Source of the DNA: Arthrobacter sp. MN05-02
Lineage (GTDB): Bacteria > Actinomycetota > Actinomycetes > Actinomycetales > Micrococcaceae
Direction: 5' to 3'
Assembly: GCA_004001285.1 (NCBI GenBank)
Contig: AP018697.1
Location: forward strand, 2,542,001 to 2,606,000
DNA length: 64,000 bases
Shown: in pieces, positions 17,992 to 29,170 of the stretch
Layout of the letters: each line of letters begins with the position of its first letter
How positions within the stretch are numbered: position 1 is the stretch's first letter
Notes under the pieces: model-generated
What the model was told of the DNA's origin: nothing
Seen by the model: only the letters and a program-made list of their open reading frames with translations
Database searches by the model: none
Translations under genes and position numbers: made by a program

Positions 17992-19131
17992 TTGAAGATC
18001 GACTTTGCGCAGTCAGCCCAGTCCACGCTCGGCGTCGAGTGGGAACTGGCGCTCGTGGACCGCTACAACGGCGAGCTCGTCCCCGTGGCCAACGAGGTGC
18101 TCCGCGGGGTCAGCGCGAACCACCCGGAACTGCAGGACGACGACGAGCACCCCCACATCAAGCAGGAACTGCTTCTCAACACGGTGGAGCTCGTCACGGG
18201 CGTCTGCGCCACCGTGGACGAGGCGAAGGGGGATCTGTCCCGGTCCCTCGCCGCCGTCCGGGAGGTCACCGACCCGATGGGCGTGGAACTGTTCTGCGCC
18301 GGCTCTCACCCGTTCAGCGCGCCGCGTTCCCAGCAGGTGACGGACAAGGAACGGTACGCGAAGCTGATCGACCGCACGCAGTGGTGGGGCCGGCAGATGG
18401 TCATCTACGGCGTGCACGTCCACGTGGGACTCGACCACCGCGACAAGGCCCTCCCGGTGGTGGACGGCTTGACCAACTACTTCCCGCACTTCCAGGCGCT
18501 CTCGGCGTCGTCGCCGTTCTGGGGTGGCGACGACACGGGCTACGCCTCGCAGCGCGCGCTCATGTTCCAGCAGCTGCCCACGGCCGGCCTGCCCTTCCAC
18601 TTCGACGACTGGGCGGCGTACGAGTCCTACGTCCAGGACATGTTCACGACGGGGGTGATCGACGCCGTCAGCGAGATCCGGTGGGACATCCGCCCGGTCG
18701 GGAACCTCGGGACGGTGGAGATGCGCGTGTGCGACGGCCTGTCCACGCTGCGCGACGTCGGCGCCGTCGCCGCCCTCACCCAGTGCCTCGTCCACGAGTT
18801 CTCGCAGACCCTCGATGCGGGCGGCAGCATCCCCACCATGCAGCCCTGGCACATCCAGGAGAACAAGTGGCGGGCCGCGCGCTATGGGCTGGACGCCATC
18901 ATCATCCTAGACGCCGACGGCAACGAGCAGCTCGTGACGGACCACCTCGCCGACGTGCTCACCCGGTTGGAGCCCATCGCCGCGAAGCTCGGCTGCAGTA
19001 GTGAGCTGGCGGACGTCGAGGGGATCATGCAGCGCGGAGCCGGGTACCAGCGCCAGCGGCGCATCGCCGAGGAGCACGACGGCGACCTGCGCGCCGTCGT
19101 ACTGGACATGGTGCAGCAGCTGCGCGAGTAG
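17992..19131 (+). CDS. Glutamate-cysteine ligase family 2 (YbdK-like) carboxylate-amine ligase
   Basis: About 379 residues from TTG 17992, preferred because AGGAG lies eight bases upstream and the protein then begins MKIDFAQSAQSTLGVEWEL, the family's usual start; an in-frame ATG at 17962 would add ten residues. GVEWELALVD holds the first metal-binding glutamates, IKQELLLNTVELVTG the second set, and YGVHVHVGLD the ATP/metal His residues. The enzyme joins glutamate to an amine such as cysteine in an ATP-dependent reaction. Since actinobacteria use mycothiol, the true substrate is uncertain. Confidence 0.85.
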   Translation: MKIDFAQSAQSTLGVEWELALVDRYNGELVPVANEVLRGVSANHPELQDDDEHPHIKQELLLNTVELVTGVCATVDEAKGDLSRSLAAVREVTDPMGVELFCAGSHPFSAPRSQQVTDKERYAKLIDRTQWWGRQMVIYGVHVHVGLDHRDKALPVVDGLTNYFPHFQALSASSPFWGGDDTGYASQRALMFQQLPTAGLPFHFDDWAAYESYVQDMFTTGVIDAVSEIRWDIRPVGNLGTVEMRVCDGLSTLRDVGAVAALTQCLVHEFSQTLDAGGSIPTMQPWHIQENKWRAARYGLDAIIILDADGNEQLVTDHLADVLTRLEPIAAKLGCSSELADVEGIMQRGAGYQRQRRIAEEHDGDLRAVVLDMVQQLRE

Positions 19132-19264
19132 CGGGTACCGTGACCGGTCCCGGCGGGGCCGGCAGACGACGCCCCCTCGGAGGGCCGGATGATGCCGGTG
19201 GGGATCCTGCCGCGGGCCCGGCTTCGGGGCCGGCCCCGGTCACCTGACCCGGAAGGGACGCGGG

Positions 19265-20131
19265 TTACCGGTCGTCGTGGGCGAGGGAGGAGGACAGCTC
19301 CCGGTAGGCGTCAGCTTGCTCGAGGAGCAGGCGCGCCTTGTCCTCCGCGGTCTGGACGGCGTCGGCTCCCGCGAGCCAGCGCAGCGGCGGCTGCTTCTCG
19401 GCGACGATGGTGATCAGGGCGGCAGCGAGCTTGGCTGGGTCTCCGCCCTGCTTGCCGTTCATACCCCTCCACGCCTCGATGGTGGCCCGGGTGCGCTGGT
19501 CGTAGTCCTCGATGGACAGTTCCGGCCAGTTCGTGGACGCGCCTTCGACGAGCAGTTCGGTGCGGAAGAACCCGGGCTCGACGATCGTGGTGTTGATGCC
19601 GTAGGGCCCCAGATCGAAGCGGAGGGATTCCATCCACCCTTCGATCGCGAACTTCGACGCACAGTATGCGGCGACGAATTCCTGGCCGGTGAGTCCGGCG
19701 GTGGAGCTGAAGGTGATGACGTGGCCGCTGCGCTGGGCGCGCATGACCGGCAGCACGGCCCGGGTGACGTTCAGAGGGCCGAAGAAGTTCGTCTCCATCT
19801 GTCGCCGGAACTGGGCGGGGCTGATGACCTCGAAGAATCCGGCGTAGAAGTTCCCGGCGTTGTTGACGAGCCGGTCGATCCGACCGAACCGGGCCACCGC
19901 CGCGTCGACGGCAGCCGTGGCAGCGGTTTCGTCGGTGATGTCAAGGGACACGGCGAGGAGGTTCTCGTGCTCCCCGAGGACTTCGGTCACCCGGGAAGCG
20001 TCACGTGCGGTACCGACGACGGCGTGGCCGGCGTCAAGGGCGGCCCGGGCGATGTCGATACCCATGCCGCGTGCGGCTCCGGTGATGAACCAGACTTCCT
20101 GATCAGTCGTCGACGTCAGTGGTGTCGTCAT
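19265..20131 (-). CDS. Short-chain dehydrogenase/reductase (SDR)
   Basis: A 288-residue classical SDR. The NAD(P)-binding motif is TGAARGMGIDIA near residue 18, the structural NNAG motif is LVNNAGNFYAGFF, and the catalytic Ser and Tyr-Lys appear in ITFSSTAGLTGQEF and YCASKFAIEG. Length, and DPAKLAAALITIVAEKQPP near the C-terminus, match actinobacterial SDR oxidoreductases of unknown substrate. It is divergent from the XRE-type regulator at 20281 with 149 bases between starts, an arrangement in which such regulators usually control the reductase. Confidence 0.9.
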   Translation of the reverse strand: MTTPLTSTTDQEVWFITGAARGMGIDIARAALDAGHAVVGTARDASRVTEVLGEHENLLAVSLDITDETAATAAVDAAVARFGRIDRLVNNAGNFYAGFFEVISPAQFRRQMETNFFGPLNVTRAVLPVMRAQRSGHVITFSSTAGLTGQEFVAAYCASKFAIEGWMESLRFDLGPYGINTTIVEPGFFRTELLVEGASTNWPELSIEDYDQRTRATIEAWRGMNGKQGGDPAKLAAALITIVAEKQPPLRWLAGADAVQTAEDKARLLLEQADAYRELSSSLAHDDR

Positions 20132-20280
20132 TGTTCTTGTCCCTCTCGTGCATTCTTCACGCGGTGTTGCTGTCGGTTGTTCTTCCAGTGAACGCCGGTC
20201 CCGGAAGGCAAGGGAGTGCCTGCCTGTCCGGTTAATGCCAGTGACCCCCTAAGCCCGGGGATCGCGCGTAGCGTCGAAGG

Positions 20281-21207
20281 ATGGACAGCGCCAACGACCT
20301 CCGGGAATTCCTCACCACCCGCCGTGCCCGGATCACCCCCGAGCAGGCCGGCCTGCCCGTGTTCGGTCACCGCCAGCGCCGGGTGCCGGGTCTGCGTCGT
20401 GAGGAAGTCGCCCTCCTGGCGGGTATGAGCACCGAGTACTACGTGCGCCTGGAGCGCGGAAACGCCAAAGGCGTCTCCGAAGCAGTTCTCGAGGGCATCA
20501 GTCAGGCACTGCACCTCGATGACGCCGAACGCACCCACCTGTACGACCTGGCGCGGACCGCGAACAAGGGTGCCCACCCGCAGCGCCGGCGCGGACCCGC
20601 CCGGGTACAGCAGGTTCGACCAGCTGTTCAGCAGATGATCGACGCGATGACTGCCCTGCCGACCATCGTCCAGAACGACCGCCTCGACCTCATCGCATCG
20701 AATCGGCTCGGAGCGGCGTTCTATTCGGAGATGTATGTCCAACCCCAGCGGCCGGTGAACTTCGGACGGTTCCTGTTTCTGGACCCCCGCTCCCGCGACT
20801 TCTACCGGGACTGGGACGACGCCGCCCAACAAACCGTCGCCCTCCTGCGAAGCGCGGCGGGACGGGCGCCCTACGACCGGATCCTCAGCGACCTCGTCGG
20901 GGAGCTTTCCACCCGCAGCGATGACTTCCGCACCCTCTGGGCAGCCCACGACGTCCGCCTGCACCACTCCGGGGCCAAGAAGGTGCACCACCCGGTGGTC
21001 GGTGACCTCGACCTGGTCTTCGAAGGAATGGCTGTCGCCTCCGATCCGGGACTGTCGATCATCGCCTACACTGCGGAGCCAGGTTCGCCGTCCCATGACA
21101 GCCTTCAACTCCTCGCCGCCTGGGCCGCCACCCACGACCACGCCCTGCGCCACCAAGCACGGGATACCTCGAGCGCGGCCGCAATCACGGACACCAACCA
21201 CGACTGA
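20281..21207 (+). CDS. XRE-type regulator with MmyB-like ligand domain
   Basis: A 308-residue regulator. Helix-turn-helix at about residues 30-65 (RVPGLRREEVALLAGMSTEY, then YVRLERG), the consensus of the helix-turn-helix/MmyB family. The C-terminal part, ending in DLVFEGMAVASDPGLSIIAY, is the MmyB-like domain that binds a small, often fatty-acid-like ligand. In actinobacteria these genes are very often divergent from an SDR gene, as here, and probably control it. Confidence 0.9.
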   Translation: MDSANDLREFLTTRRARITPEQAGLPVFGHRQRRVPGLRREEVALLAGMSTEYYVRLERGNAKGVSEAVLEGISQALHLDDAERTHLYDLARTANKGAHPQRRRGPARVQQVRPAVQQMIDAMTALPTIVQNDRLDLIASNRLGAAFYSEMYVQPQRPVNFGRFLFLDPRSRDFYRDWDDAAQQTVALLRSAAGRAPYDRILSDLVGELSTRSDDFRTLWAAHDVRLHHSGAKKVHHPVVGDLDLVFEGMAVASDPGLSIIAYTAEPGSPSHDSLQLLAAWAATHDHALRHQARDTSSAAAITDTNHD

Positions 21208-21231
21208 AGCACGACGTCGTCGTTCATCCGG

Positions 21232-21420
21232 GACAACGGTGGGTAGAGGCGATTACGCAGCCCAGGCGGAACAGTGTGTCCGAAACATGACGACGGCTCT
21301 CCACGCAGCTGGAGCCGTTGTCGAAGACGTCGTCAGCACTCGCGTGCTCGTGGCATCGACCGATCGGGGTGATCTCGTCACCGCATGGGAGGTTGTACGC
21401 CCGCGTTATGAGGCAACGAA
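21232..21420 (+). pseudogene. RidA (YjgF) family remnant
   Basis: An open stretch reads GRGDYAAQAEQCVRNMTTAL, then HAAGAVVEDVVSTRVLVAS and AWEVVRPRYEA. This is the centre of a RidA-type enamine/imine deaminase (GDxAAQ, AAGxxxEDVV, RY). The ~50 N-terminal residues and the ~30 C-terminal residues with the catalytic Arg are absent, and the frame runs into the antisense end of the NifS-like gene. It is therefore a broken leftover, probably from a rearrangement that brought in the neighbouring gene. No start codon or ribosome site serves it. Confidence 0.6.
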
Positions 21421-22614
21421 CTCGCCGAGCGCGGCCAGGAGGCGGTCGACGTCGTCGTCGTTGTTGTACGGCGCCAGGCCGATCCGCAGGGCGGCGCTGT
21501 CCTCGAGGTCGAGCCGACGAAAGGCTTCGTACGCGTAGAAAGAACCGGCCGGTGCGAGGATGTTCCGATCCGCGAGGAACCGGTAGGCGTCCGCGGAGGA
21601 CCGGCCCGGGAACGTCACCAGCAGTGTCGGTGTCCGATCCTGGGCTTTCGAGTGCAGCGCGACGGCGTCGCCCAGTTCCGCCAGCCCTGCCTCGACGCGG
21701 GAGCGCAATGCGAGCTCGTACTCGTCGACCACGTGAGCGGATGCAAGAAGCCGCGCACGGCGGCCGGTCTCGGCGCCTGGCGCGATCGCTGCCAGGAAAT
21801 CCACGGCCGCCGTGGCTCCGGCCATGATCTCGTAGGGCAGGGTGCCGAACTCGAACCGCTCGGGAACCGCGTTGGTGGACGGCAGCAGCTTGTCCGGCTG
21901 TAGCGACTCCAGCAGCTCCGGGTCGGCCACGAGGACACCGCAGTGAGGGCCGAGGAATTTGTAGGGCGAGCAGGCGAAGAAGTCGGCTCCCAGCGCCTTC
22001 ACGTCGACCGCCGCATGAGCGGTGTAGTGCACCCCGTCCACGTAGACCAGGGCGCCGACCGTGTGCGCGGCATCGGCGATGCCGTGCACCGGTGGTTTCG
22101 TGCCGAGGAGGTTCGACGCAGCGGTGATCGCCACCAGCCTCGTGCGCTCGGTGATCGCGGCTGCGACGGATGCTTCGTCGATCTCCGTGGTGTCCGGGTC
22201 GAAATCGATCCAGCGCACGGTGGCGCCGACCGCGTCGGCTGCTTGCACCCAGGGGCGGATATTGGAGTCATGATCCAGCCGTGACACCACGACCTCGTCG
22301 CCCGGTTGCCAGGTCTTGGCGAGGTGGCGGGAGAAGTCGTAGGTGAGCTGCGTTGCGCTTCGCCCGTAGACGACGCCGCGAGGATCGGTCCCGAGCAGGT
22401 CGGCGATCGCCGCCCGGAATCCGCTGACCACCGATTCGGCGTTCCTCTCCGAGGTCGTGCCGAAGCCGCGGTTGGACAGCGGCCCGGTGATGGCGTCCGC
22501 TATCGCGGCTCCCACGACGGCGGGGGTCTGCGTTCCTCCGGGGCCGTCGAAAAATGCGGTGCCGGTGAGCAGGGCGGGGAAGTGCGCGCGGAAGGCCGCG
22601 ATGTCCAGGGTCAT
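21406..22614 (-). CDS. Cysteine desulfurase-like (class V aminotransferase) protein
   Basis: A 402-residue PLP enzyme. FDGPGGTQTP near residue 23 and the following SNRGFGTTSERN are typical of the cysteine desulfurase-like (TIGR01976) group. The PLP lysine is in ACSPYKFLGPHCG, with DGVHYTAHAAVDV supplying the Asp/His pair above the ring. The mobile active-site Cys loop of IscS/SufS is not evident near the C-terminus (SFYAYEAFRRLDL), so it may be a different C-S or C-N lyase. No Isc/Suf genes are nearby. It ends antisense to the RidA remnant. Confidence 0.85.
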   Translation of the reverse strand: MTLDIAAFRAHFPALLTGTAFFDGPGGTQTPAVVGAAIADAITGPLSNRGFGTTSERNAESVVSGFRAAIADLLGTDPRGVVYGRSATQLTYDFSRHLAKTWQPGDEVVVSRLDHDSNIRPWVQAADAVGATVRWIDFDPDTTEIDEASVAAAITERTRLVAITAASNLLGTKPPVHGIADAAHTVGALVYVDGVHYTAHAAVDVKALGADFFACSPYKFLGPHCGVLVADPELLESLQPDKLLPSTNAVPERFEFGTLPYEIMAGATAAVDFLAAIAPGAETGRRARLLASAHVVDEYELALRSRVEAGLAELGDAVALHSKAQDRTPTLLVTFPGRSSADAYRFLADRNILAPAGSFYAYEAFRRLDLEDSAALRIGLAPYNNDDDVDRLLAALGEFVAS

Positions 22615-22666
22615 GTCGTTACTTTCTCAGGTGGAGGCCGAGACGGGAATCGCCGGTCGAGGTCAG

Positions 22667-22828
22667 CTATTCGGCGGAGGATGGGTTCCTCTGGGTGTCG
22701 GAGTGGTACGACCGTAGTCCGTGTTTCACGCCGAGCCGGATGATCCAGTAAAGGACCAGGCCGAAGATCACGGGCACGATGACCCAGACGACGAGAACGA
22801 TCAGGAACGAGGATCCATCCAGACGCAC
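22667..22828 (-). CDS. Small single-helix membrane protein, 53 residues
   Basis: Starts at GTG 22828 with GGGGG five bases upstream. The product MRLDGSSFLIVLVVWVIVPV continues into IFGLVLYWIIRLGVKHGLRS: one long hydrophobic helix (about residues 8-33) followed by a basic, then polar tail ending PSSAE. This is a plausible inner-membrane protein with a cytosolic tail. I do not know a family. It lies about 50 bases upstream of the NifS-like gene's start, on the same strand. Confidence 0.6.
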   Translation of the reverse strand: MRLDGSSFLIVLVVWVIVPVIFGLVLYWIIRLGVKHGLRSYHSDTQRNPSSAE

Positions 22829-22908
22829 AACTACCCCCAGTGGTGAACGATCAGGTGCTTGAGCGTAGCGCGCGGGTCCGGGACTGCGGCGACCGCCGCT
22901 GACCTAGA

Positions 22909-23046
22909 TCAGCTGGAGCGGAGGGCAGCGGCGCCTTGATGCCGGCGAGGGCGCAGTGACCGGAGGACCGCGGCGATCGTGACGGGAATCGCTATGCCCC
23001 ACGGATGCACGAGCCAGTTGAAGGTGCCGGGGATGAACAGGGCCAT
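22909..23046 (-). CDS. Possible small hydrophobic protein, 45 residues
   Basis: From ATG 23046: MALFIPGTFNWLVHPWGIAI, then PVTIAAVLRSLRPRRHQGAA, a short hydrophobic helix with a very basic tail. The frame stays open upstream to 23115 but would then cross a strong terminator hairpin, so the shorter start is preferred. No clear ribosome site. Function unknown. Confidence 0.35.
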   Translation of the reverse strand: MALFIPGTFNWLVHPWGIAIPVTIAAVLRSLRPRRHQGAAALRSS

Positions 23047-23091
23047 GAAGATGCGGCCGTGAACAAGCAACGGGCCTTGCGAGGAGCAGAA

Positions 23092-23121
23092 CGGGCGGTG
23101 GGACGCGAACCCCACCGCCCG
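23092..23121 (-). terminator. Terminator of the first PL11 lyase gene
   Basis: CGGGCGGTGGG pairs with CCCACCGCCCG (11 bp) around a short loop, 36 bases past the stop codon of the lyase gene on the minus strand. Confidence 0.75.
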
Positions 23122-23156
23122 TATCCGCGATTACCTGCTACGTACTCCTTGTGGCG

Positions 23157-25394
23157 CTACTGAGGCTTGCCGTTGCCTGGACGCACGGTGATCTCGGCAG
23201 TGACGGTGGTTTCAATGCCTGCGTGGTTCACCGCGGTCGCAGTGAGTTCGAAGCTGCCTTTGAGTCCTTCGATGGGAAGCTCGTAGCGGCCGTTCACCGC
23301 GGTGAGCTCCTGCCCGTCGAAGCTGACGGTGAGCGAGCGGATACCCGATTCCGCATCTTCTGCTTGAACGTCGACCACGAGGCCGCGCTTCGCACCTACC
23401 TTGGTGTCCTTGACCCCCGTCACGAGGGGTGCTGTCTCGTCAGCCACCGGGGCGTTCACATACGCGATGCTGGGCGCAGGCGGGGCCTCCATCCCCTCGC
23501 CGAGGAAGAAGCTCGTGTGAGGAGGCTGGTTGTAGGCGGTGTTCTGCCATGCGACGCCGAGCCGGTAGACCGGGTCGTGCATCAGGGTGCGGATGCGGTG
23601 CTCGGTGATATCGGTCGTGGTGAAGATCTTGAGTGACGAGTGGTCGGCGCTGCGGTAGACGAGCTCCTCGCGCCAGTCACCGAACAGGTCGGCCTGAAGT
23701 GCCGGGTTGCCCTTTGTGCCGTTGCCGGTGAGTGTTCCGTCGAGTGTGAGCAGTCGTTCCTCCGTGCTCGATTCCCAGTTCCACTTCGAGATGGTCGGCG
23801 TCGCGCCGGTAGCGAGTTCGGCCGGGTCGGTGTAGTCATGGTCGGTCACCTCGCGCAACAGGTCCCCGTCCCACCAGGTGAGGAAGTTCGCCGCGGGGAT
23901 GCTCGTGCCGAGGTCAGTGCCGTCTGCTGCGCGGAGGGATCCGACTTTTGAGTTGTACTTGTAGGTGCCTCCGATCGCCCATGCCTCGTTGCCTTCGTGC
24001 GTCGGGTCGATATCGCCTGCAGCACCGCGGCCGGTGTCACGGGCTCCGGGTATGGACCAGAGGATCTCCCCCGTCGCCGCATCGCGCATCGTAGCCGCAC
24101 GCTGGCCGCTGCTCGGCATGCTCTCGTGCACCGAGAAGACCTCCAGCCCGTCACGCGACGGGATGTGATCGGTGACGTGCATCGCGTCGCCGTGGCCGAG
24201 GCCCGTGTTGTAGAGCGGCGTTCCGTCATCATCGATCGTCATCGAACCGAACACGATCTCGTCGGCTCCATCGGCGTCGACGTCGGCGATGGAGAGGTTG
24301 TGGTTGCCCTGCCCGGCGAACTGGCTGCCGACCGCGGTCGAATCGAACAGCCAGCGTTCTTCGATCTGGCCGTCGACGAAATCGAACGCAGCGATGTAGG
24401 TCTTCGAGTAGTACCCACGGCTGAAGATCATGCTGGGAGTCTCGCCGTCGAGGTACGCGGTGCCGGCAAGGAAGCGGTCCATCCGGTTGCCGTAGGTATC
24501 GCCCCACGACGACAGCGTCCCCCGCGCCGGTACGTAGTCGACACTGTCGAGCGCCGCACCTGTCGTGCCCTCGAAGACGGTCAGGTACTCGGGTCCGGTC
24601 AGCACGTAGCCGCTCGTGTTGCGGTGATCCGCTGCCGGGTCACCGATGACTGTTCCCGCGCCGTCGACTGTGGCATCCGCGGTCTTCATCGCGACCTCGG
24701 CTCGGCCGTCGCCGTCGTAGTCGAACACCTGGAACTGTGTGTAGTGCGCTCCGGCGCGGATGTTACGGCCGAGGTCGATCTGCCACAGACGGGTGCCGTC
24801 GAGCTTGTAGGCGTCGAGGTACACGTTGCCGGTATAGCCGGAGCGTGAGTTGTCTTTCGCGTTCGTCGGATTCCACTTGAGGACGATCTCGTACTCTCCG
24901 TCACCGTCGAGGTCACCTACGGACGCATCGTTGGCTTCGTACTCGTATGCCTCGCCCGTCGGGGTCGTGCCACCGGCCGGACGCTGGAGCGGGATGTCCA
25001 GGGACTGATCCCCCCATGGAGTGAACTCGTCGGTGACGGTCACCTCACGCTGGTCGATCAGCGCGGTCACGCGGTAGACCGAAGCACTGGTCCCCTCCGC
25101 GTCGAGCAGGTTGGTGCTGCCGGTGATCGGTGTGTCGGTGATGCGGACACCGTCGCGGTAGACGTGGAAACCGATCGAATCGGCGTCGAGGCCGAGCATG
25201 CGCCAGCCGATATAGACTCCGCCTTCGGTCATGACGGCCACCGGCGCCCGGTCGAGGTGTTCCACCTGCCGGATCGGTGCGTTCTCGGGCGCCGCGGACA
25301 CCGGCATGACCACGAGCGTTGCCGCGGCGACGGCTGCGACTGCCGCCGCTCCCAGTACTTGTCGTGGCGTTCGTGGATGAACGAACGAAACCAT
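23157..25394 (-). CDS. Secreted rhamnogalacturonan lyase (PL11), short form
   Basis: Exported enzyme that cuts the rhamnose-galacturonate backbone of pectin RG-I by beta-elimination. ATG 25394 is chosen (AAAGGAG six bases upstream), giving about 745 residues with a Sec signal ending near VSAAPENAP. The eight-bladed propeller carries Ca-binding repeats (DLDGDGEYEIVLKW, FDYDGDGRAEVAMKT, DVDADGADEIVFGS) and the PL11 motif LRADGTD...LFGDWREELVYR. The last ~110 residues (after VADETAPLVTGVKD) form an added Ig-like domain. A LacI-type operator lies upstream. It is a paralogue of the lyase at 33845. Confidence 0.92.
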   Translation of the reverse strand: MVSFVHPRTPRQVLGAAAVAAVAAATLVVMPVSAAPENAPIRQVEHLDRAPVAVMTEGGVYIGWRMLGLDADSIGFHVYRDGVRITDTPITGSTNLLDAEGTSASVYRVTALIDQREVTVTDEFTPWGDQSLDIPLQRPAGGTTPTGEAYEYEANDASVGDLDGDGEYEIVLKWNPTNAKDNSRSGYTGNVYLDAYKLDGTRLWQIDLGRNIRAGAHYTQFQVFDYDGDGRAEVAMKTADATVDGAGTVIGDPAADHRNTSGYVLTGPEYLTVFEGTTGAALDSVDYVPARGTLSSWGDTYGNRMDRFLAGTAYLDGETPSMIFSRGYYSKTYIAAFDFVDGQIEERWLFDSTAVGSQFAGQGNHNLSIADVDADGADEIVFGSMTIDDDGTPLYNTGLGHGDAMHVTDHIPSRDGLEVFSVHESMPSSGQRAATMRDAATGEILWSIPGARDTGRGAAGDIDPTHEGNEAWAIGGTYKYNSKVGSLRAADGTDLGTSIPAANFLTWWDGDLLREVTDHDYTDPAELATGATPTISKWNWESSTEERLLTLDGTLTGNGTKGNPALQADLFGDWREELVYRSADHSSLKIFTTTDITEHRIRTLMHDPVYRLGVAWQNTAYNQPPHTSFFLGEGMEAPPAPSIAYVNAPVADETAPLVTGVKDTKVGAKRGLVVDVQAEDAESGIRSLTVSFDGQELTAVNGRYELPIEGLKGSFELTATAVNHAGIETTVTAEITVRPGNGKPQ

Positions 25395-25449
25395 AATCAT
25401 CTCCTTTGATGTCCTGGTGAAGAAGTGAATCCACTGGCTCTGAGCCGTG

Positions 25450-25463
25450 GGAAACCGCTTTCC
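25450..25463. promoter_or_regulatory. LacI-type operator of the first PL11 gene
   Basis: GGAAACCGCTTTCC, a 14-bp near-palindrome 55 bases upstream of the lyase start. The same pattern, GGAAAnCGnTWTCC, occurs upstream of the second lyase and of the ABC/esterase divergent pair. Confidence 0.7.
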
Positions 25464-25833
25464 TTAACGGTCTCATGGTGCTTCCGCTCTCAATCAGTTG
25501 TCAAGAGCAACAGATGGAATCCGAGGCGCACCATCCACCGGGCAGGTGCCGGTGGGCCGGGGCTCCGAGCAGCGCTTCAGTTGCCCATTGCCTCATCCCC
25601 CCACCCCCCGCGCGCGACCAGTCCGCGGTTCGGCCTCCGCCCGTGCCGGCCGGGACCGGTCGATATCGTGGTGTTTCTTGCGGTGTCGTTCGCCCGGGTG
25701 CCGCGGGATGCGTCCGGGTTCGCGGGTCCTTCGCTGGAGTCGATCCGGCCCGTGGGCATCGCGGTGGGCGGAACGCGAGCTTCGACCCTAGACTCGGGGA
25801 GAATGCAGAAACGCGCCCATGAGGAGTTGGATA
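25464..25833. other. Gene-free stretch
   Basis: A 370-base interval between the lyase operator and the small gene at 25834. It should hold the promoter for the small gene; TAGACT near 25789 is a possible -10 box. I see no convincing coding frame or RNA gene. Confidence 0.4.
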
Positions 25834-26085
25834 GTGGCAGACAGCAGCAGATTGGATCCGGCGAAGGATTTTCCGGAGGACCTGTCGACCGTGGACAGGG
25901 ACGACCTGGACATCCTGAACAGCAGGAACCACCGGTCGCGGGACCGCCAGTTCATCCAGCATCATGAGGTCGATGCGGAGACAGAGGGGCAGCACCACGA
26001 GCTCCGCGAGGAGCTGGACCGGCGCCAAGCCATCCGGGACGCCCCGGACGAGGAGACGGGCGAGAGGTCCGTCCGCGAATCCTGA
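25834..26085 (+). CDS. Small charged protein of unknown function
   Basis: An 83-residue product from GTG 25834, with GAGGAG upstream. It begins MADSSRLDPAKDFPEDLSTV and is almost entirely charged, rich in Asp, Glu, Arg and His, with predicted helices (DRQFIQHHEVDAETEG). No membrane segment or signal. I do not recognise a family; its composition resembles small stress-related hydrophilic proteins of actinobacteria. Confidence 0.6.
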   Translation: MADSSRLDPAKDFPEDLSTVDRDDLDILNSRNHRSRDRQFIQHHEVDAETEGQHHELREELDRRQAIRDAPDEETGERSVRES

Positions 26086-26150
26086 GCCGATCCGGATGAC
26101 GGCTGCTGCGGTCGGCCGCCTACGGCAGGACCTGTGCCCTCAAGCCTCCG

Positions 26151-26396
26151 CTAGCGCGATCCCCCGGTGAAGCGGTCGTCCGACGTCGGGTTGTCCGCGG
26201 GCGAGTCCTCGAGTCCGACGTTGCCCGCGATCGTCTCGACGGACGGGTCGCCGTCGGGGACGGCCTGATTGGCGATGAGGTCGACCTCGTCCGCAGCGGT
26301 CAGCGGCCCGTCCTGGATCTGGCCGACGTCGGTCGGGTCGATCCCGTCGGTGCTGCCGAGATCCTTCAGGTGATGTTCTTCAGACGGCTTGTCCAT
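26151..26396 (-). CDS. Small acidic protein of unknown function
   Basis: An 81-residue product starting MDKPSEEHHLKDLGSTDGID and ending DDRFTGGSR. It is strongly acidic, with no membrane segment, and it is convergent with the small charged gene at 25834. It resembles short hypothetical proteins common in Arthrobacter, but I cannot assign a role. Confidence 0.55.
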   Translation of the reverse strand: MDKPSEEHHLKDLGSTDGIDPTDVGQIQDGPLTAADEVDLIANQAVPDGDPSVETIAGNVGLEDSPADNPTSDDRFTGGSR

Positions 26397-26448
26397 GATC
26401 CCGAGCGTAGGCCCGCCAGCAGCGTCATCGCACTCCCCCTGGAAGCGG

Positions 26449-26492
26449 CCGTCCCGTCTTGCACCTGCGGGGCGTGCGGTGTATCGGGACGG
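26449..26492 (-). terminator. Terminator of the ABC/DUF624/GH42 operon
   Basis: CCGTCCCG pairs with CGGGACGG (8 bp), with an inner GCAC/GTGC pair. The hairpin starts 12 bases past the GH42 stop codon on the minus strand. Confidence 0.55.
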
Positions 26493-26503
26493 CGACCCCT
26501 GCT

Positions 26504-29166
<2,663 letters not shown>

Positions 29167-29170
<4 letters not shown>

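Noticed and set aside
14685-18026. 1,113-residue open frame on the minus strand
   Set aside because: Mirrors the codon pattern of several real genes on both strands; no domain recognisable. A high-GC artefact.
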